A DNA stretch of 64,000 nucleotides, taken from the NCBI GenBank assembly GCA_905221615.1, contig CAJNDT010000145.1, positions 1 through 64,000 on the forward strand, written 5' to 3'. Below, one piece after another: positions 1 to 10,049 of the stretch (positions are counted from its first letter, which is position 1; every line of letters begins with the position of its first letter). The position numbers and the translations under genes are program-made. The notes beneath the pieces are model-generated. The model ran no database searches, was not told where the DNA came from, and saw nothing but the letters and a program-made list of their open reading frames with translations. Source of the DNA: Symbiodinium sp. CCMP2592 (Eukaryota > Sar > Dinophyceae > Suessiales > Symbiodiniaceae).

Positions 1-742
1 CGAGTCGTCACGGCCACAAAATCCTTGCCTCATGTGCCGAGAGGGTGGTCCATTGGAACACGAATCGTCAGCCCACCACCGGGCCAGCGCAATTTCACGT
101 GACCCATCACGCTGGTATCAGGAAAGCGCGATCTTACGATGGTCGGCGATTCCCACCAGTCTTGCACAGTGCTCTGGCAGATAGTACAAATTAAGGCAAC
201 CTCACGAGAACCAACGCCATGCAACGTCACGACAACCTGACCTCCAAGAGACATGTTCACATCAACAGCAACCCATCATGCCGTGCAAACAACCTTTGTG
301 GAGAAAACCTTCGCCACGCTGTTGGGAGCAAGTGTGCCGCTGTTCAACACAGGACAACTTGAGGCTCGAGTCCTAGACTTCTCGGGCTTCCGAGTGCCTT
401 CCAGGCTTACGACAAACTCCACATAAGATGGGTGATCAGGCCTTAAGACTTAAGGTCTTGCAAATGTCAAGTTCCCAGGAATTGGCTGGTACATAAGTGA
501 GCCCTCGAGACACACGAGAAAGTGTTGTGCGATCCTTGTGGCATGGAAGCATTGTGCCCATGCTTTTCGCACTACTTCCCGCGCCGCACTTCGGCTGTGG
601 GTGGGTGAAACATGAGTTGCAGGAGCACAAGACTCGCGAGTCTGCGAGTCTAATGGCATTCCAGCTACTTGCCAATATTGTGCAAATTACAGTAGTACCA
701 ATAGTGTGAACAGTACTAGTGGTACTGATTGCACTGGTGATA
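1..742. other. Unassigned DNA, no supported gene
   Basis: Six-frame reading shows only short open frames (under about 80 codons) without recognisable motifs. The last 60 bases drift into TAG/AGT-rich sequence. I see no gene, RNA or mobile-element end here. Confidence 0.5.
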
Positions 743-1317
743 CTGGTAAACTAATTAGAAGAGCTGCTCATAAAACTCGTACGAATAGGACCAGCAGTCG
801 CACTAGCAGCAGCCGTACTTTCGGTGGTAATTAATCGCAGTAGTGGTAGCAGATCGCAGCTGTAGCAGCAGTCTTCGTCGTCATCACCGCATAGTCATCG
901 CCACAGTCGTAGTCGCAGTCGCTGTGGTAGTGGCTTAGCTGTAGCGATAGCGGTAGGGTATAGCGGTGGTCGTAGTTGTGGTCGTAATCGTAGTCGGAGT
1001 AATGGTAGTGGTAAACAGCTATAGTGGTTCTGGTAAACTAATTGGAAGAGCTGCTCATAAAACTCGTACGTATAGGACCAGCAGTCGCACTAGCAGCAGC
1101 CGTACTTTCGGTGGTAGTTAATCGCAGTAGTGGTAGCAGATCGCAGCTGTAGCAGCAGTCTTCGTCGTCATCGCCGCATAGTCATCGCCACAGTCGTAAT
1201 CGCAGTAGCTGTGGTAGTGGCTTAGCTGTAGCGGTAGCGGTAGGGGTATAGCGGTGGTCGTAGTTGTGGTCGTAATCGTAGTCGGAGTAATGGTAGCGGT
1301 AAACAGCTATAATGGTT
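743..1317. repeat. Two-unit tandem duplication, period about 287 bp
   Basis: The block beginning CTGGTAAACTAATT at 743 recurs nearly unchanged at 1030, and a third start (CTGGTAC) is seen at 1318. The two units differ by only a few substitutions. The inside of the unit is itself TAG/GTA/GTC-rich, so this looks like a recent duplication inside an old microsatellite. Confidence 0.85.
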
Positions 1318-1419
1318 CTGGTACTTGTGGTACCAGTAGTACCAGTAGTAATAGTACTAGTACTAGTACTAGTGCTAATACTAGTAGTAGTCGTCGTAGT
1401 GGTAGTGGTAGTGGTAGTG

Positions 1420-1453
<34 letters not shown>

Positions 1454-1835
1454 CAGTAGTAGTAGTAGAAGTGCTACGAGCAGTAAAAGTAGCAAGACTA
1501 GTAAGAATAGCAAGAGTAAGACGCGTAGTAGGAGCAGTAAGAGTAATAACACGTAGCAAGAATAGAAAGAAAAGGAAGAGTAGTATGAGTAGGAAGAATA
1601 GTAAGAGTTGTATAAGAATAGTAAGAGTAGCATCAGTAGCAAGAGTAGTAAGAGCAGTAAGACTAGTAAGAGTAGTAAGAGTGGTAAGAGTAGTAAGAGT
1701 GACAAGAATAGTAAGAGCAGTAAGAGTAGTAGGAGCAGTAGTTGTGGTAGTAGTAGTAGTCATAGCAGTAGCAGTAGTAGCGGTAGCAGTAGTAGTAGCA
1801 GAACAAATAGTAGTAGCAGCAGCAGGAGTAGCGGT
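1318..1835. repeat. Degenerate (TAG/GTA)n tract upstream of copy A
   Basis: Nearly pure triplet-type sequence (AGT, AGC, AAG, GGT variants of TAG). It includes a purer core around 1415-1470 and runs directly into the truncated end of copy A. It makes a run of valine codons that is open into the RT frame; I regard that N-terminal extension as accidental. Confidence 0.85.
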
Positions 1836-4608
1836 AGGCATCACCTTTGCACTTGACCTGTCACAGGCATTCGATACTGTCTCCCGTAGCGAAATCTTGT
1901 CTCTGCTAGATGAACTAGGCGCGGATCCACCCCTGCAAAAACTGATACACGGCCTACATCATCGATCCAAGTACAGGCTCCATTCTCAAGGGGCATACAA
2001 GGATGTGGAAACTACCACGGGCATCAAACAAGGCTGCAAGCTGGCCCCCACGTTGTTTTCAGTGCTCACAGGCCGCCTCCTGCACAGGCTGATAGGCACA
2101 TTTGGCTGGGACAATGTCCGCAAATACTTCACAGGGTACGCGGATGACTTCACCATGCATCGCACCATCCGCAACAAAGCGGACGTGGACGCAGCTCACA
2201 AGATGATCCTTGAGCTTTTGTCGGAGGTAGCGAAACTAGGCCTGCGAGTCAACCCGACCAAATGTGCCATTCTCGTCAAGCTCAGCGGCAGAGAGGCCGA
2301 GGCCACGCTCCAGAAGCACACCTGCTGGCTCCCTGACCAGGACGGAAAACTCCAGAGGCACTGGAGACTGGGCAAACACAAGTCCTTCCCCGCCTACAAG
2401 CTTGAGACGCAACTCAAGTACTTGGGCATTCAAATTTCCTATGGGAATTTTGAAATGCAGACGTTGCGATTCCGTATAGCGGAAGCAGCCAAAAAGCTCC
2501 AGCAGGTTAAGCGTTTTGTTTACAACCGCAGAACCGCGGGGCCAATGGCCAGACTGAAGGTCTGGTTCACTACTGTATGGGCCACCTTGGTCACGGGCCT
2601 TCCCGAAGTCGGCCTCACGGAGGAGACAGCCAGGCATCTCAGAGGTTGGTACGCGCACAAGCTACGATCCGTGCTAAATCAGCCTGTCCACGTCAGCCAC
2701 ATCTCAACAGCTGACCTGTACCAGCTATATTCGATTCAGGACCCGGTAGCTAAAATCCAAGCTCGGATGGCTTCTAGACTCAGACGGCTGTGCAAACGAA
2801 CCGACATCCCAACCCGCGAGGCCGCCACTTCCGCCCAGCCGGAGAGCACTCCCAGTGCACCTACGGTGCAGCATGGCCCATGGGCCAGGCTGCGCTCCTC
2901 AGCGTCGGACTCGGCTACAGGCCCACACCTTTCTGCAACAGCTGTGCAGGGTGATGTCACGCGCCTAAGCCATGTCATACAGGACTTACAAGACATGCTA
3001 CAAGAGGTGGCAAACCTTTCGGCGAGCACTGAAGCCTCGCAGCAGCGGCTACACACCTGCCCTCACTGCGAATCTGGCTTCGCCTCTGCCCATGGCTTAC
3101 ATATGCACATTACAAGGATGCATCGCGAACACGTACAGAGGTACATTCCTCCCTCCTTTGATCGAAGTCGGCACTCTAAGGACGGATTACCAGTATGTTC
3201 CGCATGCAACAAGGCTTTCCATCAATGGAAGGGCTTGCGCGACCATCTGTTATCGGGAGCCTGTACGCAACCCGATCGACTGCGTCAGCTATCTCTCACC
3301 ACTGAGGAACAGCTGCAAGGTCAAGCCCTCAGAAGCCTGGCGGCCCTTCGCGCCACGGTGCAAAGCTCGCGAAGAGATCAACTTAGCATCATCGCTGCCC
3401 GGCCGGAAGCTCAAGAACTCAAGCACAGGTGCATTCTGTGCGGTTTCTGGACCCCAGACCATACGAAGATGAAGAATCATCAACGTCAGGCTCATGCACA
3501 GGACTGGCAGCGAGACGGTCCGGCGGCACTCCAGCTCTGCCAGGCGTATACAGTGCAGATGATCAAAGGGCACCCCTGCCCCTTCTGCAAGCTGCCGGTT
3601 TATGACAAACGTAAGCACCCAGAACAGTGCATAGTTCTGTTTCAAGTCCTGCTTGGGTGGCACAAGGTGCAGGGAACGGACACGATGCGGGAACAATGTT
3701 CCAGGCCTCAACCAAAGACCGCGGTGACAATGTCCCTCAGTGGCTTTTTCGGGACAGCGGACTGGTCTGTTCCCTCCGCTGCATCTACCCCGGTCGCCAC
3801 GGCGACAACGAGCGCCGCCAGTGGAACTCTCCCACCAGGCCTGTACTCTCGCATGAGGCACATGGTAAACTCAGGCAACACCTGCTATGTCAATGCGACC
3901 ATACAAGCCCTACTAGCCGCAAGCAATCATGTGTCCAATGTAGCGGAACTGGGACCACTGGTCGAACATTGCATCAGTTCGGAGGCGGATCCAATGGACA
4001 CAAGGCCCATAAACCCTCCGAGCCTTTTTGCCCTTCGGTCACTAGTGCCTAGATGGCGATTCGATGGCCGCCAACATGATGCCTCCGAATTTGTCACAAG
4101 CCTGCTAGAGCATAACACAGGGACCCTACAACCCGTGCGTTGGGAGGGTCGCACTAATGGACTCCCAGAAAGCGAGGATGACGGCCTTACGCCGCTGCTG
4201 CTGCCTCTTTCCTCGGACTGTCGTACACTGCAGCAGGCCTGCACGGCATGGTACAACCACATGTTCCAACGCGCCCTGGCATGGGCCCCAGACATCCTAC
4301 CAGTCACAGTTGCCCGATGGATGGAAGGAACCAAACGACGCACCCCGCTCGACCTGCGCAGGCAAATCTCATTGCCGTCTTGGACGGAGGGACAGGACCG
4401 CCAATGGCACCAATACTCCGTCATTTCGGGAGTTTTTCATGTAGGAGCAGAAATACACTCCGGTCACTACCGGTCTTTCTGGATCCACCCGCATGGAGGC
4501 GCGCTATACGTCGGTGATGATGCCACCCGCCCACACCCAGCCTCGGCCTCAGATCGCAAACATGTTCTGGAAGATTGCTACCTCCTTTTCTTGAGAAAAC
4601 AGGAGTGA
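1836..4608 (+). CDS. Reverse transcriptase-zinc finger-USP polyprotein, 5'-truncated (copy A)
   Basis: This is the C-terminal two thirds of a LINE polyprotein, open to the stop at 4606-4608. The start is missing because the copy is truncated. The RT palm is visible: ALDLSQAFDTVS with a catalytic Asp at the very start, GIKQGCKLAPTLFS, then GYADD at about 2138-2152. Three or four Cys2His2-type fingers follow (for example CPHCESGF with a paired His block near 3052-3125, and CSACNKAF near 3200). The C terminus is a ubiquitin-specific-protease-like domain with a Cys box (NSGNTCYVN, Cys codon 3883-3885), GRQHDASEF, and a His box (SGHYRSFW, His codon 4465-4467), so the catalytic residues are retained. 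RT copies element RNA; a USP domain would remove ubiquitin from target proteins. The endonuclease is absent in this copy. The poly-valine frame upstream (from 1312) is microsatellite. Confidence 0.85.
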
Positions 4609-4613
4609 CTCTG

Positions 4614-4634
4614 ACTCACCCTCAAGGGGTGAGT
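4614..4634 (+). promoter_or_regulatory. Stem-loop just after the RT-USP stop (copy A)
   Basis: Perfect 8-bp stem (ACTCACCC with GGGTGAGT) and loop TCAAG, starting 6 nt after the stop codon. Copy B has a different stem-loop at the equivalent place. Confidence 0.6.
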
Positions 4635-4661
4635 GCTGGCCCTCCAAACCTCGGAATGCGT

Positions 4662-4712
4662 GCACCAATAGGGTGCCTGTGCATGGGAAGGCCGGACCCC
4701 ACAATAGGTGGG
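4662..4712 (+). repeat. Two mini-hairpins with loop AATAG (copy A)
   Basis: GCACC-AATAG-GGTGC at 4662-4676 and CCCAC-AATAG-GTGGG at 4698-4712, both with perfect 5-bp arms and the same loop, 36 bp apart. They lie between the RT-USP gene and the next ORF. Confidence 0.7.
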
Positions 4713-4790
4713 CATGGCCCCCCCCACGTCAAGGCCAAGCATGCTTTAAGCATGCGCAGGCTTACCCGCAGCTTTTCAGGCTGACCCAGC

Positions 4791-5473
4791 ATGGCTGACA
4801 AGATTCACAGCCCAGACCACAAACGTGGTCGAACCGCATCACCCCTAGCTTCAGATTCACTCATGGGAGAGCCTTCTGAGCCATTTGGGGTCGACACTCG
4901 ACGCCAGACAGCCGGTGGTGGCAAGCAGCGGCCAGGCAGAGCCCTGCATGCCCTCTCCAACGCCGAACTTACTCAAGGCTTTCTGCTGCATGAAGAACAG
5001 CTTGCTCTACTACAACTTCAAGCCTCGCTGGTGTTCAAGCTCCCCACGGATGCCCCCCTTGCACAGGCTCTCTCCAAGGCCGTAGCCGCGTGGCAGAAAG
5101 GCCACACGCCGGGGAAAGCGCACCCACTGGGTTCATGTGCACACTTTACAGCGCGGGAGCAATGCTCGTCCAGCTAGCCCAGTCTCAACAGAAACCACCC
5201 GGCATTGACACCGCTCACTTCAAGGCCTTCATCAAGCTCGTTGAGGACTTTGGCGAAGCGCCACATGAAGCCGTGGTGCATCTGGTCGCGCACTGCTCAG
5301 CTCGACAGAACGCACTCAAGACACACCTCATTCTTGACTTCCGACCGGTTCTACACTCCCCGCTTGAATACACCTCGCTGATCGCAGCCCTCCTGGACTC
5401 TTATGAGGGGGAGCGCCTCGGCAAGAAGGCGCCTGGTGGCCTGGCTCGGAAGGCGAGGGGTAAAGCGGGCTGA
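4791..5473 (+). pseudogene. Lys/Arg-rich ORF2 protein, frameshifted (copy A)
   Basis: Homologue of the 15417-16211 gene of copy B. The N terminus reads MADKIHSPDHKRGR from 4791. The frame runs to the block HPLGSC, after which the homologous reading continues in another frame (SAGAMLVQLAQ to KAPGGLARKARG, ending at 5473). One frameshift therefore lies between about 5135 and 5160. A CAATG mini-hairpin sits at 5157-5167, next to the break. Function is unknown. The basic tail and the position directly after the polyprotein would fit an RNA-binding, ORF1/Gag-like role, but that is only inference. Confidence 0.6.
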
Positions 5474-5481
5474 GGGAGTGG

Positions 5482-5552
5482 TGCCAATGGCAGCTGCTGG
5501 CGAAAGCCTGGCTCATATAGGATCTTTTCTAGCTGTCATAGGAGCAATGCTC
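5482..5552 (+). repeat. CAATG mini-hairpins after ORF2 (copy A)
   Basis: TGC-CAATG-GCA at 5482-5492, 9 nt after the ORF2 stop, and GAG-CAATG-CTC at 5542-5552. Confidence 0.65.
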
Positions 5553-5731
5553 GAAATCGCCCTGCTCCCGGAGTGTGCTGTCAGCCAAAAGCTGTACCAC
5601 TCCAGTGCACAATAGTAAACACCCAGGCAATCACGTCTGTGGAAAAAGGATCTGACCTACCGCCGTGCCTACATCATCACAACAGCCTGCCATCCTGTAT
5701 GGTATCGCTTAGCAGTGCCAAAAATACTGTC

Positions 5732-6040
5732 ATGCAGCCTTTCAACTTACCAGGTTTGCCTCCTGACTCCCTCCCAGCCTCACTGCCGCACAACATGCAA
5801 GGGCTGCAGTGCCAAATCGATCTCGACTACTACGCTGCTCAATGGGATATCATCAGAGAGCTGGGCCTAGACAAGCCTGCAACGACCACTGCGACCTCGG
5901 CAACTTCGACTGACAAGGAGCGGACCGCGACAACTAAGGAGCCAACCGCTACATCATTACCGTCTGGTCGTCAACGACCTCCGACGCCACCCCGCTCACC
6001 GAAGAAGCGCCAAAACACAGTGAATAAGATTCCCAGTTAG
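5732..6040 (+). CDS. Small Pro-rich ORF3 protein (copy A)
   Basis: I chose the ATG at 5732 because it aligns the product (MQPFNLPGLP...) with the 83-aa ORF3 of copy B (MDLTRFADLPG...). The shared end is LPSG followed by a RPPTPP block and a basic tail. About 102 aa, Thr/Ser/Pro-rich in the middle, probably disordered. No known domain. Its presence at the same place in both copies is the main reason to call it a gene. Confidence 0.5.
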   Translation: MQPFNLPGLPPDSLPASLPHNMQGLQCQIDLDYYAAQWDIIRELGLDKPATTTATSATSTDKERTATTKEPTATSLPSGRQRPPTPPRSPKKRQNTVNKIPS

Positions 6041-6094
6041 CAACAATGCCATTTCTGAGTCTCGGGTGCGCACAATGAGCGGCCCTAACACTGA

Positions 6095-6113
6095 AGGAGG
6101 TCAATGACCTCCT
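6095..6113 (+). repeat. CAATG hairpin with 7-bp arms, after ORF3 (copy A)
   Basis: AGGAGGT-CAATG-ACCTCCT, a perfect 7-bp stem and the longest of the family, 55 nt downstream of the ORF3 stop and upstream of the kinase-like gene. Confidence 0.8.
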
Positions 6114-6170
6114 GCACCACGCTGCCAGGACTTGAAAAAGCTCCGGAACCTAAAAGCCCTCTGCTAGCTC

Positions 6171-8102
6171 ATGCCATCCCGCAGGTTGTCCAGCTGTCAG
6201 GCCCTCTACACTGTGCCTGCGCTTTCCATGCGGTTGGACACAGAAGGATCAAGCCTCAGGTCCAGCCTTTCCTTGCTCTGGATCGGACATGCGGCTAGTT
6301 CTGACACCGCGGCCCTGGACAGCCTTCACATCCGATTGGGACTCGACCAGGACCCACATCGCATGGCAACGGCGATTGTGGCAGCAATGACGGACCATGC
6401 ACAAACTGTGCAGCGAGTCCCCACTCCCTGCACCCTGGCGGGGCCCACATCGGCAGCATGCCTCAGCCTCTTGAAAGGCACGGTCGGCAAGACCGTTGGG
6501 CGAGGCTACACGAGCACGGTCTACCTGTCCCACGACGACCCAAACTTTGTGATCAAACAGGTCAAGGCGGAGCACGAGGCGGACTTTCGCAAGGAATTGC
6601 ATCGTGTCACACGACTCCCGCCTCTCTCCGTAATCAACACCATCTACGTGGCTGACGGCCCTCGTGCACTCATGCCGCGCCTGTGGTCAGCTCCCCGCTC
6701 TCTCACCGGGGACACAGTCCAGCGGCTCAAATTCGACATCGCGGCTGCACTGCAGATGCTGCACTCTGCCCAGATAGTACATGGGGACGTGCACGCAGGC
6801 AACATCATGGTTCGGCACCAGCCGGCCAGTTTCGTGCTGATTGACTATGGCGGCTGTTCTGGTGAGGCCATCTACCCCCTGAGCCATGGCTACGGTGCCA
6901 TGGGCTATGGCGGTGACCTGCATCGGCCACCGAACCCAAGCCGGTCAGGACGGCGAATGGAGATTTCTACCGGCTGAGCCAAACGATCCTCAAACAATTC
7001 ATGTCGGACGAAGAGCCCGCCAAGCGCCGCAAAGGCAGCGGCGTCAATGACGGAGTCAGCCGGGGCATTCCTAGTCACATGAAGCGCGAATTGCAGCTAT
7101 GGCTGGAGCGGGACCAATGGCCGCAGCCCATCTACCCCAGCTCCCCCTTCCCTGCTGGTTCTTGGACAGATACCTCCTTCAACCCCACCGTCACCGTGCA
7201 CGCTGGTTTGTGGCGAGCCAATGGTGAGCTCCGGACGGATACAGCCATCCATGCCCGCTCAGATGACAAGTTTGGAAATAACAATGGCTCCCTGGTCCCA
7301 GAACAGGCAGACCCATCGGATCCCTTCCCTGGCCTTGGGTCCTGGGAAAAGTCTGCTGTGTGGGCCAAGTTCTACCTTTCTACCGAATTGAGGACATGCG
7401 GCCGCCATCTCAGGTACGTCTACCAGGAAATCTTCCCCTGGGAATCCTACTCCAACCAGGACGGCTACTTGGTGCTTGACAAGCCCCCTCCTCCACCTCC
7501 GATTAAGACTACTGATCCGAAGGAGGAGGCGGTGTCAATGACAACTCCAGCATCCCAGCGTGGGAGCAAGGCTCACTCTACCCCGGAACCGGTGCCACCT
7601 TCATCTCCTACTACCCAAGCTGACATGGGGTCAGGTACTTCATAGCAGGAGCGACAAGGAGCATCCGCCAAGCTTCCAGGCATCTGGGGTGACCCACCAG
7701 CCAGCCCGGTGGAGGACCAGGACCAACTGCCGGCGATTCCCGCTCCATGCCAGCCCCAGCCTCAGCCCATACTGACTTCGGCTGAACCACCAGACTCAAT
7801 CAGCCCTCTTACCAGTAGGCCAGGGATATGACCCGAACGCCAGATTCCGCGCGATGGCAGCTTCAGGAGGCAGCGACGTCCCCTTCGACACCAAGGGCCA
7901 CATGCTTCAGTCGGGGGATGACTTTGTGGCTCGCGATCTGGCACGGCCTACCAAACCAGGATCTCGAAAAACTACCATCGAAGATTGGACCCGCAGCCTT
8001 CACACTGCCGCGGACTTGCTGCGCGGGGTCGCGGGGGATATGCAGGCCTACCCAGAACGCTTTCTCGAGGACTGCCCGTTCCCGAGGCCCCCGCCGCCTT
8101 AA
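6171..8102 (+). pseudogene. Kinase-fold protein, disrupted (copy A)
   Basis: The first open segment (6171-6977) holds the kinase-like core: a glycine-rich turn (VGRGYTSTVY), a lysine strand (NFVIKQV), a catalytic loop HGDVHAGNIM and a metal-binding LIDYGG. This pattern resembles small atypical kinases of the Bud32/RIO/APH type. Compared with copy B there is a frameshift near 6935-6945. Reading continues in 7001-7645 (GSWTDTSFNPTVTVHAG, then YSNQDGYL and a Pro run). A TAG at 7643-7645 then interrupts the frame, which afterwards continues with a GIW block matching the B C terminus (GIWAEMD). A further frame change near 7775-7815 would add the last open stretch (7854-8102). A hairpin pair follows the final stop by 9 nt, supporting 8102 as the ancestral gene end. 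Confidence 0.65.
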
Positions 8103-8110
8103 AGCAGCTG

Positions 8111-8151
8111 GGACAATGTCCGCCACTGTCATCACGATGGCGACAATGTCG
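8111..8151 (+). repeat. CAATG mini-hairpin pair (copy A)
   Basis: GGA-CAATG-TCC at 8111-8121 and CGA-CAATG-TCG at 8141-8151, loops 30 bp apart, 9 nt downstream of a stop codon. The spacing is like the pairs in copy B. Confidence 0.75.
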
Positions 8152-8468
8152 TCCTGGCGCTGTCTCGGCCGGCACTCAAATTTTAATTCTCCATGAGCCT
8201 GCAGGCTAGCACGCCGTTGTTCTTTAACATGGCCCCTTTCTTTTCGGACGACGCTGCCATGCAAATTGCAGTCACGGTACGAAATCACCGGTCAGTAGGC
8301 AAGTGCTAAACTAGTCGTCGTGCAGAACCAGGCGAGATTTGGCACCCAGACACTCAGCTCCTACATCTATCTGCAGCAACTAAACATGACTGTGCTTATC
8401 GGCTCTCAGACCCAGATAGCCGGTCTGGACGTCCCTGACCCAGCATCGCCACGAAGCGAGCACAAGCG

Positions 8469-9410
8469 ATGTGGCGGCTCCGTAGTAGCTCGGGATGCAT
8501 TCCCATGGACCTGGATGGGTCTGATGAGGAGGCCCCGGAGCCGGCGCAGAAGTGTCGCCGCCCGACACTAACAACACCAACAGTTCAGAAACCTCTTCAG
8601 TCGGCCTTCCTGACGGCTCCAGAGGAAGCGGCACAAGAAGAGGAACGACAAGGCTCTGTCTGCTCAGGGCTGTGTTTGTACGCCCCACAGGCTCAGGCGC
8701 CAGGCATATGTCTCCATTCCCCTCCTGACATGGACGAAATGGAGCACAAGTTCACTCTGTGTGCCGTGGAACAGGCTGCTGCGGACTACCTACATCGCCG
8801 CTGGGTCACCTTTGAGCAACTGGATGCCCTGCTGGACATTATGCCCACCACCTCGGCCTGTCGCAATGCATCGGTGGCACTGCCACAGTCTACGGACCAA
8901 CACATGGTCACATTCGGAGCATACCAGCAGGGGCCAATGGCCGGCCTGAGGACACCGACTCACCGTTTTCCGATGGCGACGTGTCTCCTCAACACGGTCG
9001 TGCACACTGTGGCTGGACGCCATCCACGCACGACCCTCTTCCTGGCGCGTAACATGGCCTCTGGATTGCACACAGACAATAACCAAAAAGGGGTGAACAA
9101 CCTCCTGATCCCACTTTCCAACTTCGAGGGTGGCCACCTCTTTGTGGAGGACGACGCCGGGGATTACTCACTGGACTCCGTTGGACCCAGAGGTCACGTT
9201 CTCCCCGTGACCCTGCCCTACCTTAGCTTTGACGCCTCACGACGACATCTGGTACTGCCGTGGACGGGACGCCGTCTCATACTCGGCACTTATCACATTC
9301 GAGAGGCGGACAAGCTCTCCGCACATTCCGCTGTACACCTGAAGTATTTAGGTTTTGAGGTGCGTCGCACAGATACCGGCTCCTCTAGCTCGCAGCGGCA
9401 GCACAGCTGA
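8469..9410 (+). CDS. 2-oxoglutarate/Fe(II)-oxygenase-like protein (copy A)
   Basis: Open frame of 313 aa; the ATG at 8505 (MDLDGSDEEAPEP) is an equally plausible start. The C-terminal half shows the double-stranded beta-helix signature: an HxD iron motif in SGLHTDNNQ, followed by NLLIPLSNFEGGHLFVED, and a distal His/Arg pair in RRHLVLPWTGRRLILGTYH. This family oxidises protein, nucleic-acid or small-molecule substrates with 2-oxoglutarate as co-substrate; the substrate here cannot be told. Copy B has its counterpart at 18364-19323 in the same relative position, with the same HxD...GG...H...R order but low overall similarity. The gene is the last one before the 3' end in this copy. Confidence 0.7.
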   Translation: MWRLRSSSGCIPMDLDGSDEEAPEPAQKCRRPTLTTPTVQKPLQSAFLTAPEEAAQEEERQGSVCSGLCLYAPQAQAPGICLHSPPDMDEMEHKFTLCAVEQAAADYLHRRWVTFEQLDALLDIMPTTSACRNASVALPQSTDQHMVTFGAYQQGPMAGLRTPTHRFPMATCLLNTVVHTVAGRHPRTTLFLARNMASGLHTDNNQKGVNNLLIPLSNFEGGHLFVEDDAGDYSLDSVGPRGHVLPVTLPYLSFDASRRHLVLPWTGRRLILGTYHIREADKLSAHSAVHLKYLGFEVRRTDTGSSSSQRQHS

Positions 9411-9959
9411 TATGTAGCCGCGAGCTGGCGTGGGGGGGGCAATGCCCGACAAATTTTTATTTAGCTCAAGTTCTGGAGGCAGCTGCCTATCCCTCCCAGC
9501 AGGACAAGAGCATGTCCATAGGTTCTTTCAATTTTGACCCACAGCCTAGGCTGACGTCATCTGCCCAGGAATGTTAGGTGATCTGAAATGCATGCAGATG
9601 CACACTGCACATGCGCCTGCGAGAGCCACAACGACTAACACATGCCTACGCTTGCCAATGCTGGCAAACTGTCTCTGAGGTCAGACGACACTCTCCCGGC
9701 TGTCTCCGCTGGTGCCGATCTTCTGGCATGGCCGGACCAGTACATGCAACAATCTGAAGCTTGATGATGCTTGGCAACCTGCAAACTCGCTTTGGCTGAT
9801 TACTGCCAGTTAGTTCAAAGCCTGTAGGCCGCCACATCTAAAGGTCTTTGACCTGGGCTGATCAGCTATAGGGTCTGAGTCAGTTTCACACCAAGTGAGG
9901 GCACCGCGGCAATCGCCCGCTATGTGCAGAGCCCGCTCGCACAGCGTTCAATTGAAAAA
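9411..9959 (+). other. 3' untranslated region and conserved 3' end of copy A
   Basis: No ORF. The final stretch (about 9928-9959) is almost identical to the end of copy B: GCAGAGC, then CGCT-CGCAC-AGCG (a 4-bp stem), then the palindrome TTCAATTGAA, an A run and the TAG tail. Upstream, a CAGTTTCAC block is also shared. This is the expected place for an RT template-recognition signal. Confidence 0.75.
9437..9447 (+). repeat. CAATG mini-hairpin after the oxygenase gene (copy A)
   Basis: GGG-CAATG-CCC, 27 nt after the stop at 9410. Confidence 0.6.

Positions 9960-10049
<90 letters not shown>
9960..10049 (+). repeat. Perfect (TAG)30 tail of copy A
   Basis: Thirty uninterrupted TAG units between the 3' end of copy A and the 5' end of copy B. 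Confidence 0.97.

Larger units (their letters stand above)
1836..9959 (+). mobile_element. Giant LINE-type retroelement, copy A (5'-truncated)
   Basis: Homology to copy B begins abruptly at the first catalytic block of the reverse transcriptase, around 1836, and ends at a (TAG)n tail at 9960. Truncation at the 5' end with an intact 3' end is typical of target-primed reverse transcription. Gene order is RT-zinc finger-USP, Lys-rich protein, small Pro-rich ORF, kinase-like, 2OG-oxygenase-like, then the 3' end, matching copy B. The copy lacks the F-box-like and glycosyltransferase genes of B. Two accessory genes carry frameshifts. It contains its own mini-hairpin family with loop CAATG. Confidence 0.8.

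Noticed and set aside
1312-1835. Poly-valine N-terminal extension of the copy A RT frame
   Set aside because: It is the GTA frame of the upstream microsatellite joined by chance to the truncated RT; copy B has unrelated, genuine RT sequence there.
1182-1844. Minus-strand Thr-rich 220-codon ORF
   Set aside because: Repeat translation of the TAG/AGT tract.
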